DNA from: DASYKS01 sp035995205
GTDB lineage: Bacteria; Acidobacteriota; Thermoanaerobaculia; Multivoradales; UBA5704
Direction: 5' to 3'
DNA: 64,000 bases
NCBI GenBank assembly: GCA_035995205.1
Contig: DASYKS010000099.1
Coordinates: forward strand, 79,860 to 143,859
The stretch's first letter is position 1, and the number at the start of each line of letters is the position of its first letter. The notes below the pieces were generated by a model. It saw only the letters and a list, made by a program, of their open reading frames with translations. It was not told the origin of the DNA and did no database searches. Of the stretch, positions 42,439 through 51,786 are shown in pieces. The position numbers and the translations under genes were made by a program.

Positions 42439-44061
42439 TTATGCGGCCGGGCCGGGAGGGGACAAGGGCGGCGCGGCTCCCGGCCTTTCCGCGATCAGGT
42501 AGCGGACCTTGGGCGGCCCCGGTTCCGTCTGGAACGTCCGGATCCGCCGCTTCAGCTCGCGGTCGGCGACCGTCTCGCGCTCGTGCTGGCGGAGGTGCTC
42601 GATCCAGGAAGCGACAAGGTATTGCTCGACGTGGTGGTTCGGGGCACTCGCGTCCGTGAATAGACCCCATTCGTAGGCCCCGTCGCGGAGACGGGAGCGG
42701 CGCAGCTCGCGCATCGCGGCGCTGAACTCTTCGGCCTGCGCCGGATCGACCTCGTACTCGACGTTGACCAGGACTGGCCCGCGATCCGGCTCCGGTTCGT
42801 GGGCGACGATCGGCGCGGGCCACTGGCGGGAAGGGGCGAGGTTCAATCCCTCGCCGGAACGCAGATGGAAGCGGGCGGTCATGAGCAGGGCGACGACGGT
42901 GGTCGCCGCGGCCGCGGTGAGCGAGACGCGCAGGCCGAAATGGTCGGCGAGCAGCCCCCAGAGCGCGCTGCCCGCGGACAGGCCGGCGTAGAAGGTGAGC
43001 AGATAGACCGATAGCGCGCGCGCTCGGACCCAGGCGGGGAGAGAAGTCTGGAACGCCACGTTCATGCTCGACAGCGCCGAGAGCCAGGCGCCGCCCGCGA
43101 GCAGCATGGCGAACAGGATCAGCGGAAAGCTCCGTACGAACGCGAGCGCCAGCATCCCCCCGGCGAAGACCAGGGTGGCGACGATCACCACCAGATCGGT
43201 CGAGTTGTTCCGCTTGAGCCGGGGGAGGACGAACGCCGCGGTCACCGCGCCGACTCCGAGCAGGCCGAGCAGCAGGCCGTACGCCCCCGGGCCACGCCCC
43301 AGCTCGACGCGGGCGACGACGGGCAGGAGCGCCCAGAGCGCACTGCCGCAGAAGACGAACGCCGTGCCGCGCCAGAGCACCGCGATCAGCTCCGGGGCGT
43401 GGCGCACGTAGCGAACCCCCGTCTGCATCGCACCGAAGAAGCGCTCGGTGGGAAGCACCGACTCCTCGATGGGGCGCTTCCAGGAGAGGAGCACCGCGAG
43501 CACGCCGAGAAAGGAGACGGCGTTCAAGGCGAACGTGGCGGTCGGTCCCGCGGCCGCGACGATCAGGCCGCCCAGGGCCGGGCCGGCGGCGCGCGCGATG
43601 TTGAATCCGACGCTGTTCAAGACGATCGCCTCGGGCAGCTCCTCGCGCGGGACCAGCTCGGGAAGGATCGCCTGCCAGGCCGGTCCGTTGAACGCGGTGC
43701 CCAATCCGAGCAGGAAGGTGAACAGGAGCAGCAGCCCGGGAGTCACCCCGCCGAGCGCCGAAACCAACGCGAGGCCGGCGGCCGCAGCGAGCATCCAGCT
43801 CTGCGTCACCACCAGCAGCCGGCGGCGGTCCATCACGTCGGCGAGCGCGCCGGACGGCAGCGCGAGCAAAAACATCGGCAGGCTGGTCGCCACCTGGACC
43901 ATCGCCACCTGGGTGGAGGAGGAGGTCAACGTCGTCATCATCCACGACGCCCCGACGCTCTGGAGCCAGGTGCCGACGTTGGAGGCCACGCTCGCGATCC
44001 AGAGCGAGCGGAGCAGCGGATAGCGCAACGGGCGCCAGGGGGATTTGGGGGGCGGGCTCAT
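42439..44061 (-). CDS. MFS exporter, EntS/DHA3 type, with C-terminal extra domain
   Basis: A 540-residue transporter. Twelve hydrophobic segments cover residues about 15-410, with SLWIASVASNVGTWLQSVGASWMM and the motif A-like GALADVMDRRR typical of the DHA3/transmembrane secretion effector (PF05977) branch. A soluble C-terminal domain of about 115 residues (VNVEYEVDPAQAEEFSAAMRELRRSRLRDGAYEWGLF...HHVEQYLVASWIEHLRQHER) resembles a dimeric alpha/beta barrel monooxygenase-like fold and is normal for part of this family. Start ATG 44061 has GGAGG 14 bp upstream. Substrate unknown. Confidence 0.85.
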   Translation of the reverse strand: MSPPPKSPWRPLRYPLLRSLWIASVASNVGTWLQSVGASWMMTTLTSSSTQVAMVQVATSLPMFLLALPSGALADVMDRRRLLVVTQSWMLAAAAGLALVSALGGVTPGLLLLFTFLLGLGTAFNGPAWQAILPELVPREELPEAIVLNSVGFNIARAAGPALGGLIVAAAGPTATFALNAVSFLGVLAVLLSWKRPIEESVLPTERFFGAMQTGVRYVRHAPELIAVLWRGTAFVFCGSALWALLPVVARVELGRGPGAYGLLLGLLGVGAVTAAFVLPRLKRNNSTDLVVIVATLVFAGGMLALAFVRSFPLILFAMLLAGGAWLSALSSMNVAFQTSLPAWVRARALSVYLLTFYAGLSAGSALWGLLADHFGLRVSLTAAAATTVVALLMTARFHLRSGEGLNLAPSRQWPAPIVAHEPEPDRGPVLVNVEYEVDPAQAEEFSAAMRELRRSRLRDGAYEWGLFTDASAPNHHVEQYLVASWIEHLRQHERETVADRELKRRIRTFQTEPGPPKVRYLIAERPGAAPPLSPPGPAA

Positions 44062-44203
44062 TGACGAAGGGAAGCCTCCAGAGGTCCGTCTCCCCCAGGA
44101 TATCGCGCACTCGCTGTTTCGGTCAGGGCACGCGCTTGCCGCGTTGCCGTCCATTGCGGGAGAATGACGTTCGCTCGCGCGCGCTTCCCCTTACATCCCC
44201 TCG

Positions 44204-45533
44204 ATGCTCGAAACCCTCAGTCCTCAAAAAGCGCTCCCGCACAGCGAGGAGTCCGAGCGGGCGGTGCTCGCCGGGGTGATGCTCGACCAGGCGCTGCTGC
44301 CGACGATCTCCGGGCGGCTCCGGCCGGAGGACTTCTACAGCGAACGGCATCAGATCCTGTACCGGGTGATGCTGGAGCTCCAGGAGGCGCAGGTCGGGAT
44401 CGACCTGCGCACGGTCCAGGCGAAGCTCGAACAGCAGGCGCAGTTCGAGAAGGCGGGCGGGATCTCTTATCTCGCGAACCTGGATCTCGACCTGCCCGAC
44501 CTTGGCCGGCTCGACGCCTACGTCGAGATCGTCAAGGAGCGTTCGGTCCGTCGCCGCCTGATCGACGCCTCGGGCAAGATCATTCGCGACTGCCTGGACG
44601 GCGGGGTCGAAGCCGCCGCGGCGCTCGGCCGGGCGGAGCAGGCGATCCTCGGGTTGGGGGAAGAGGCGGTCCAGCGCGGCTTCGTCGCGCTCTCTCACGT
44701 CTTCCACACGACCCTCGAAGAGCTGGAAGAGCGCCCGGGCTCGACGCTGATCGGCGTGCCCACGGGTTTCACCGATCTCGACCGGATCACCCACGGGCTG
44801 AACAAAGGGAACCTGATCATCATCGCCGGCCGGCCCGGCATGGGCAAGACCAGCATTGCGCTCAACATGGCGCAGCACGTGGCGATCCGCGAGAAGAAGA
44901 CGGTGGGCGTCTTTTCGCTGGAGATGAGCCAGCAGGAGCTTGCCCTGCGCATTCTCTGCTCGGAGGCCGACGTGTCGTTTTCCCGCTTGCGCTCGGGGAC
45001 GCTTTCGCACCAGCAGTGGACGCGGGTCCACTCGGTCGTCCGCGCGACCTCGGACGTGCCGCTCTTCATCGACGACTCGCCGAACCCGACGCTGCTCGAA
45101 ATCGCTTCGAAAGCCCGCCGTCTGAAAGCCGAGAAGGGGCTCGCCCTGGTGATCCTCGATTACCTCCAACTGATGCAGGCGGGGGGTAAGTACGAGAATC
45201 GTAACCTGGAGATCGCCGCGATCAGCCGCGGCTTGAAGCAGCTCGCCAAAGAGCTGGAGCTGCCGGTGATCGCGCTCTCCCAACTGTCGCGACAGCCCGA
45301 GCGGCGGGGGAGCGATCATCGGCCGCAGCTTTCGGACCTTCGCGAGTCGGGCTCCATCGAGCAGGACGCCGATCTGGTCGCGTTCGTCTACCGCGACGAG
45401 GTCTACAACCAGGACGACCCGGACAAGAAGGGGCTCGCCGAGCTGATCATCGCCAAGCACCGAAACGGCGAGACCGGCACGGTCGATCTGGTCTTCCTGG
45501 GCGAAACCACCAGCTTCCGCAACCTCGACCGCC

Positions 45534-45562
<29 letters not shown>
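44204..45562 (+). CDS. dnaB: Replicative DNA helicase
   Basis: A 452-residue hexameric helicase. N-terminal primase-binding domain (SEESERAVLAGVMLD...FYSERHQILYRVM), then the RecA-like core with Walker A AGRPGMGKTS (about 216), EMSQQEL, Walker B LVILDYLQLM, and RESGSIEQDADLVAFVYRDE with the arginine and DADL motif near the end. Length and all helicase motifs are normal with no intein. The alanine racemase gene overlaps its 3' end. Confidence 0.95.
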
Positions 45563-46790
<1,228 letters not shown>

Positions 46791-46791
46791 C

Positions 46792-47553
46792 GTGGCGAAG
46801 GCGCTCCCGCAGCCGGTCGAGAATTTTCTCCTCGAGCTCGGCCGATTCACCCAGCTGGTCGGCCGGCTGTTCGCCTGGACGCCGCGGCCGCCGTACGACG
46901 TGCGCGAGCTGTTCCGCCAGATGGTGCGGGTGGGGCTCGGCTCGATTCCGGTCGTCCTCTTGACCGCCTTCTTCACCGGCGGCGTGATGGCGCTCCAGAC
47001 GTTCACGGTGCTCCGGCGCTTCAACGCCGAATCGTACGTCGGCACGCTGGTTGGCCTGTCGATGGTGCGCGAGCTGGCGGCGGTTCTGTCGAGCTTGATC
47101 GTTGCGGGACGTTCCGGCTCGGCGATGGGCGCGGAGCTGGGTACCATGCGGGTCACCGAGCAGATCGACGCCCTCGAAGTGATGGCGACCGACCCGGTCC
47201 ACTACCTGGTGGTTCCCCGGGTCTGGGCGACCGTGCTCACCCTGCCGCTGCTCGTGGTGCTCGCCGATGCGCTGGGCGTCGTGGGCGGCTACGTCGTCTC
47301 GGTCCCTTTGATGGGTGCGAACCCGATCAGCTACCTCCATGCAAGCTTCCAATTCATGGATCTGAAAGATCTGTTCTCGGGGCTGATCAAGGCCGCCGTG
47401 TTCGGCTTCCTGATCGCGGTCATCGGCTGCCAGCAGGGGTTCTACACGACCGGCGGCGCGGAGGGGGTCGGCCGCTCGACCACCAAGGCGGTGGTGCTCG
47501 CGAGCATCGCGATTTTGATCTCGGACTTTTTCCTCACCCGGATGCTGTTCTAA
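46792..47553 (+). CDS. mlaE: Phospholipid transport ABC permease
   Basis: A 253-residue inner-membrane permease of the MlaE family with about five to six helices: LTAFFTGGVMALQTFTVLRRF, RELAAVLSSLIVAGRSGSAMGAELGTMRVTEQIDALEVMATDPVHYLVVPRV (the diagnostic coupling-helix segment) and GFLIAVIGCQQGFYTTGGAEGVGRSTTKAVV. It moves phospholipids between the membranes together with the ATPase and MCE protein encoded next. GTG 46792 has GGAGGA immediately upstream, right after the alr stop. Confidence 0.92.
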   Translation: MAKALPQPVENFLLELGRFTQLVGRLFAWTPRPPYDVRELFRQMVRVGLGSIPVVLLTAFFTGGVMALQTFTVLRRFNAESYVGTLVGLSMVRELAAVLSSLIVAGRSGSAMGAELGTMRVTEQIDALEVMATDPVHYLVVPRVWATVLTLPLLVVLADALGVVGGYVVSVPLMGANPISYLHASFQFMDLKDLFSGLIKAAVFGFLIAVIGCQQGFYTTGGAEGVGRSTTKAVVLASIAILISDFFLTRMLF

Positions 47554-47562
47554 GGCACGCCC

Positions 47563-48390
47563 GTGACCGAACCGAAACCCACGAACCCATCCGCCGCCGT
47601 TCGGCCCAACGGTGATGCCGTCAAGATCCACATCCGCGGTCTGACGAAATCGTTCGGACCCAAGCGGGTCCTGGACGGCGTCGACCTCGATATCCGCAAT
47701 GCCGAGTCGCTGGTCATCATCGGCGGCTCGGGGACCGGCAAGAGCGTGCTCTTGAAGCACATCATCGGCCTGCTCAAACCGGATTCCGGAACGGTCGAGA
47801 TCGACGGGGTGGCGATCGAAACCCTCTCCAACCGCGAGCTGACCGAGTTCCGCCGCCGCTTCGGCATGAGTTTCCAAGAGGGCGCGCTATTCGACTCGAT
47901 GACGGTGGGCGAAAACGTCGGCTTTCCGCTCACCCGCCAGACGCAAATGACCGCCGCCGAACGGCGCGATCGGGTGGAGGAGTGCCTCGAATTGGTGCGC
48001 TTGTCGGGGGTCGCCGACAAAGTCCCTTCGCAGCTTTCGGGCGGTATGCGGCGGCGGGTCGGCTTTGCCCGGGCGATCGCGGTCGAGCCCGAGATCCTGC
48101 TGTTCGACGAGCCGACCACCGGGCTCGACCCGGTGACCACCGCGTTGATCGACGAGGTGATCATCGATCTCAACGACCGTCTGCATTCGACGACGATCAC
48201 GATCACCCATGACATGGAGAGCGCGTTCCGGATTGGCGATCGGATCGCGATGATCCATCAGGGCAAGATCGTCGCCGAAGCGGCGCCCGCGGAATTCCGG
48301 CAGCACGCCGACCCGCGGGTGCAACAGTTCATCCATGGTATTGCCGACGGCCCGCTCACGGTTGAGAGCGCGGCCTTCTCGAAGAACTAG
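47563..48390 (+). CDS. mlaF: Phospholipid transport ABC ATPase
   Basis: A 275-residue nucleotide-binding subunit: Walker A GGSGTGKS, the MlaF-typical FGMSFQEGALFDSMTVGENVGFPL Q-loop region, signature LSGGMRRRVG, Walker B EILLFDEPTTGLDPVT and ITHDMES switch. It powers the MlaE permease. About 25 residues of disordered N-terminus precede the conserved domain. Nine bp separate it from both neighbours' reading frames, consistent with one operon. Confidence 0.93.
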   Translation: MTEPKPTNPSAAVRPNGDAVKIHIRGLTKSFGPKRVLDGVDLDIRNAESLVIIGGSGTGKSVLLKHIIGLLKPDSGTVEIDGVAIETLSNRELTEFRRRFGMSFQEGALFDSMTVGENVGFPLTRQTQMTAAERRDRVEECLELVRLSGVADKVPSQLSGGMRRRVGFARAIAVEPEILLFDEPTTGLDPVTTALIDEVIIDLNDRLHSTTITITHDMESAFRIGDRIAMIHQGKIVAEAAPAEFRQHADPRVQQFIHGIADGPLTVESAAFSKN

Positions 48391-48399
48391 GAGCTGACG

Positions 48400-49866
48400 A
48401 TGGGCAACGTCATCCGCGTCGGGCTGTTCACCGCGATCTGTCTCGCGATCCTCGGGCTGTTGATCTGGAAGATCGAGGATTGGAGCCCCTGGGGGGCGAA
48501 AGGCAAAGAGGTCTCCGCGGTCTTCGATTCGGTCGCCGGGCTGGACGACAAGGCAGCCGTGCGCGTGGCCGGCGTCCGCGTCGGCCGGGTCGACGGCATC
48601 GGTCTAGAAGGACGCCAGGCAAAGGTGCGGATGGTGCTCGAAAAGCCGCTCGACCTGACCGAAGGAACGACCGCCACGATCGCGAACCTCGGCCTGCTGG
48701 GCGAAAAATACGTCGAGCTGATCCCCGGGCCGGCCGGCGCGCCGCCGTTGCCGCCGAATGCCGTGCTCCCCGGAACTACGCCGATCAGCTTCGACCAGGC
48801 GATGGCGAAGATCCAGGCGATCGGCGATTCGATCCAAGGCATCACGGGCTCGCTCTCCGGCGCGCTCGCGGGGGAGACGGGGGGAGTGAGCTTGGGGCAG
48901 CTGATGACCAGCCTGGCGCAGACCAGCGATGAGATCCGCCTGCTGGTGGCCGAGAACCGGGCGCAGGTCGGCCGCACGATCGGCAATTTCGAGCAGGTGG
49001 GCGCGAGCCTCGCCTCCGAGCTGCCGCGCCTCTCCGCGCAGTTGCAAGAGACCGCGCAACAGATCTCGGCGATCCTGGCCGAGAACCGCGGCAACTTGTC
49101 GGGAACGATGCAAAACGCCCGGAAGGTGAGCGCCGACATTCAGGTCTCGGTCGACAACCTGAACAAGATCACCGACAAGATCGCCTCCGGCCAGGGGACG
49201 ATCGGCAAGCTGGTCAACGACGAGACGGCGCACGACAAGCTGGTCTCCACCCTCGACTCGATCGAAGGGGGAGTGAAGTCGCTCAGCAGCTCGCTCGGTG
49301 CGCTGCAGAAATTCAAGCTCGATCTCGACCTTCAGAGCTATTACCTATCCGATCCGAAAGAGTCGCAGTCGACGTTTCGCCTCGACATCGAGCCCGGCGA
49401 AGGCAACAAGGTATACCGGGCGGCCCTTTCGAACACCCCGGGCGGCAAGCTGCGCACGAAGACGCAGGTGTTCACCACGACGAATCCCGACGGCTCGCGC
49501 GAGGTGAAGACGGTCGAAACCCTCACCCGCGAGGATACCCGCGTGGCGTCCGCCCTGTTCGGCTACAAGGCGCCGAGCAACCTGCGCATCTGGGCCGGAT
49601 TGATCGAAAACACCGGCGGCGCCTCGGTCGAGCTACCGTTCGACAAAGACAAGTTCCTCCTCTCTTTCGACGCGTTCGACTTCAACCGGGAGAACGATCA
49701 GAATCCTCACCTTCGCCTTACCGGCCGCTGGCAGCTGCATCCGAACATCTACCTGGTCGGTGGGCTCGACGACCCGTTGGAGAATGAATCTCTCTTCCTC
49801 GGCGCGGGCGTCAAATGGCGCGACGACAACTTGAAGTACCTGTTGGGGTCGGTGCCGAAGTTCTAG
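48400..49866 (+). CDS. mlaD: MCE-domain (MlaD family) lipid transport protein
   Basis: A 488-residue protein with an N-terminal transmembrane helix (VGLFTAICLAILGLLIWKI), an MCE domain (about 35-115, KGKEVSAVFDSVAGLDDKAAVRVAGVRVG...LLGEKYVELIPG) and a long helical region (about 130-305). The C-terminal about 170 residues are predicted beta-rich (TRVASALFGYKAPSNLRIWAGLIENTGGASVELPF, ending in VPKF) and look like an outer-membrane-type beta domain, which standard MlaD lacks. It would bind lipids in the periplasm for MlaEF and might contact the outer membrane directly. Confidence 0.88.
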   Translation: MGNVIRVGLFTAICLAILGLLIWKIEDWSPWGAKGKEVSAVFDSVAGLDDKAAVRVAGVRVGRVDGIGLEGRQAKVRMVLEKPLDLTEGTTATIANLGLLGEKYVELIPGPAGAPPLPPNAVLPGTTPISFDQAMAKIQAIGDSIQGITGSLSGALAGETGGVSLGQLMTSLAQTSDEIRLLVAENRAQVGRTIGNFEQVGASLASELPRLSAQLQETAQQISAILAENRGNLSGTMQNARKVSADIQVSVDNLNKITDKIASGQGTIGKLVNDETAHDKLVSTLDSIEGGVKSLSSSLGALQKFKLDLDLQSYYLSDPKESQSTFRLDIEPGEGNKVYRAALSNTPGGKLRTKTQVFTTTNPDGSREVKTVETLTREDTRVASALFGYKAPSNLRIWAGLIENTGGASVELPFDKDKFLLSFDAFDFNRENDQNPHLRLTGRWQLHPNIYLVGGLDDPLENESLFLGAGVKWRDDNLKYLLGSVPKF

Positions 49867-49877
49867 GGGGATCAAGG

Positions 49878-49908
49878 GGCGCCCCGCGTCCGAATCGTGA
49901 GGGGCGCC
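49878..49908 (+). terminator. Hairpin after the mla operon
   Basis: GGCGCCCC (49878-49885) and GGGGCGCC (49901-49908) form a perfect 8-bp inverted repeat 12 bp after the mlaD stop, with a 15-base loop. No U-tract follows, so intrinsic termination is uncertain. The remainder of 49909-50111 shows no gene. Confidence 0.4.
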
Positions 49909-50111
49909 AATCGTGCTGAAATTGATTCTTCCTTTCATGTTGTAGTTGCAAGGACCCTTGTAACTTCCTCGCTCGATCTCTCGCCAGTATGGAGGCCGAT
50001 GGCGGAGTCCAAGGGTGAGCAACTCGGGGAGGGCTCCGCTCCAATCGGGCGCACGGCACAATGCCCGCGCCATGCAGAAGGCTCGCATCGAGCCCAGGGA
50101 AGGAGCGTCTC

Positions 50112-50606
50112 ATGAACAGGAAGTCTCGTCCGATCGTCGTCATCATCAGCCTGCTGGTTGGAGCCACGGGAGCCTTGCTGGCTCAGGATGTGGAGAAGGA
50201 TGCCGAGAAGGCGAGGAAGGACACGAAGAGCGGCGTGGTGCTCGGCGTCGCCCCGAAGGGTGCGGTGGCGGCGGTGGCGACCAGCTGCAGCCTCACGGTC
50301 TCGCCGAATCCGGCCACCAACGGCACGGTTCTCGGTTTTTCGATCTCCTACAGCCCGTGCGACAGCCAACCGCACAAGGAGACGTTCTGGTTCAACTGGC
50401 CGACCAACCTCGGTGGATTCGTCGAATCGACCACGCGCCAGAAGATGTGGACCGCCACCGCCGGCTGCGTCTCGAGCTCGTTTGAAAACACGCTCGTGCC
50501 GAGTGCCTTGGCGGTGAAGGGCAGCACGACGGTCACCGTCGAATCGCGCAACACGACCACCAACGCTCTCATCTGTACGGCTTCCGCTCCGCTCACGATC
50601 AACTGA
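50112..50606 (+). CDS. Secreted protein of unknown function
   Basis: A 164-residue protein after AAGGAG. A signal peptide is clear (MNRKSRPIVVIISLLVGATGALLAQD, cleavage likely after ALA). A charged linker (EKDAEKARKDTKSG) leads to a beta-rich domain with SCSLTVSPNPATNGTVLGFSISYSPC and four cysteines that could form two disulfides. It resembles small Ig-like exported domains. I do not recognise the family. It is followed by a strong inverted repeat and then the DP(T/S)I(L/V)DPP small-protein genes. Confidence 0.7.
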   Translation: MNRKSRPIVVIISLLVGATGALLAQDVEKDAEKARKDTKSGVVLGVAPKGAVAAVATSCSLTVSPNPATNGTVLGFSISYSPCDSQPHKETFWFNWPTNLGGFVESTTRQKMWTATAGCVSSSFENTLVPSALAVKGSTTVTVESRNTTTNALICTASAPLTIN

Positions 50607-50622
50607 AGCGACCGCCTGACCT

Positions 50623-50656
50623 CCGACACGTCGGCGATCCGCCGCCGACGTGTCGG
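50623..50656 (+). terminator. Perfect 14-bp inverted repeat after the secreted-protein gene
   Basis: CCGACACGTCGGCG (50623-50636) and CGCCGACGTGTCGG (50643-50656) form a perfect 14-bp stem with a 6-base loop, 17 bp after the stop codon. It is well placed as a terminator but has no T-run. The inner word CCGAC(A/G)CGTCGG recurs at 54411-54454, so it may instead be a protein-binding palindrome. Confidence 0.5.
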
Positions 50657-50845
50657 ATCGCGAGTCGCCCGTCGCGAACACTGACCTTCTCCTTGTTTCC
50701 TGCGCGATCGACGCATCCATCGTCGGTTCAATCGCCCCTTGGCTATGGCATGTGGGTTGCGCTCTTGCCTTCGCAGCTCGCGGAATTACGCCGCGCGTTG
50801 CATCGCCCGGGCGGAACGAACTGCGCCGGGCGGGAGGAGATGACG

Positions 50846-51262
50846 ATGTCGGATTTCGAAGCCACGTTCATGGTGAAGCCCGTCCCAGTAGTTGACTCAG
50901 TCTCGACCTCGACGGGATCGAACATAGGGCTTCACGTGCCTGGCAGCGCTGTGATCACTTTGACGACGACCCCCAGCGAATCAAATCCCAGCGATAAATT
51001 TACGCTTACCTTTGGCGCAGCGCCTGGCTTGACATTCCAAAGTCAACCGTGGGCAACCACTAGCAATGGTGATCCATTGGGAATTACATTTGAGGTGGGC
51101 GAAATCGGCACGACCGGATTCGAGCTATCGGTGAGCGTAGTCAAGAGCGAAGCCAGTTTGCCGCAAACCGTCCATTCCAATATCTTCACCAACTTCGGAT
51201 CTCATGATCCGTCGATCGTGATCGATCCTCCTCCTCCTCAGTCGGATCGTAAGCCGCGGTAG
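50846..51262 (+). CDS. Small beta-sandwich protein of the DP(S/T)I(V/L)DPP family, member 1
   Basis: A 138-residue protein; ATG 50846 follows GGAGGA by 7 bases. No signal peptide. The body is beta-rich (NIGLHVPGSAVITLTTTPSESN, DKFTLTFGAAPGLTFQSQPW). Near the C-terminus it has HDPSIVIDPPPP, the signature also ending four other small proteins in this window (51422, 54611, 55057, 55477). The family is unknown to me. A remnant of a kinase 3' end lies just after its stop on the other strand. Confidence 0.65.
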   Translation: MSDFEATFMVKPVPVVDSVSTSTGSNIGLHVPGSAVITLTTTPSESNPSDKFTLTFGAAPGLTFQSQPWATTSNGDPLGITFEVGEIGTTGFELSVSVVKSEASLPQTVHSNIFTNFGSHDPSIVIDPPPPQSDRKPR

Positions 51263-51325
51263 CGAAAGGATCGGTCGCCCGATGCGGCCGGCAGCTTTTG
51301 AAGCTCGGGTCGCACCAGCTTGGGC
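51250..51325 (-). pseudogene. Remnant of a TPR-kinase 3' end
   Basis: This stretch aligns by eye with the last bases and downstream flank of the kinase gene at 51767-51845: both read AAGCCGCG(G/A)TAGCGAAA, then GCGGCC(G/A)GCAGCTTTTGAA. On the minus strand it reads LVRPELQKLPAASGD, against LRHDPEFQKLLAASEN at the kinase C-terminus. No further kinase sequence follows. It looks like what is left after duplication of a small-gene/kinase module and loss of one kinase copy. Confidence 0.6.
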
Positions 51326-51421
51326 TGATGAAAAGGTTTCACTAAAGCGCAAACCACGCACGGGCATTCCGCCCGCACGCCAAAGACTTGGCCCTTCAAC
51401 GGCGCCGAGCGAGGAGGTACT

Positions 51422-51763
51422 ATGAGTGGCCTTACGGGAACCGCGAGCTTTTTTGTCGGCGAAGATGGGATCAGTTTAGAGGCAACAACCATTCCAGAGC
51501 TCAGTTTCGAGGACCACACGATTTTCCTTCCTGGAACGGATGGGGCAAACTACGTCCTTACGTTCTTCAGCGTGCCCCTTCCGGAGGCATCGATGACCGG
51601 CAGTGCGCCGCCCAATACGACGATCACCGCAAGCGGAAATGCTATCTTGGTTCAGATCAACGGAGAGATCACATCGCAGCAATCTCCCGATACGTTCAGC
51701 GTTATCAATAGCAACTTCGGGCATGACGACCCCTCAATCGTGATCGACCCTCCTCCAATGTAA
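51422..51763 (+). CDS. Small beta-sandwich protein of the DP(S/T)I(V/L)DPP family, member 2
   Basis: A 113-residue protein after GAGGAGG. Beta-rich body (GTASFFVGEDGISLEATTIPELSF, NYVLTFFSVPLPEASM) ending in HDDPSIVIDPPPM. It shares the tail NFGxDDPSIVIDPP with member 1. It points tail-to-tail at kinase 1, whose stop lies 23 bp away. Codon usage is less GC-rich than the kinase. Function unknown; likely a substrate or partner of the adjacent kinase by position only. Confidence 0.65.
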   Translation: MSGLTGTASFFVGEDGISLEATTIPELSFEDHTIFLPGTDGANYVLTFFSVPLPEASMTGSAPPNTTITASGNAILVQINGEITSQQSPDTFSVINSNFGHDDPSIVIDPPPM

Positions 51764-51786
51764 ACCAAGCCGCGATAGCGAAACGA

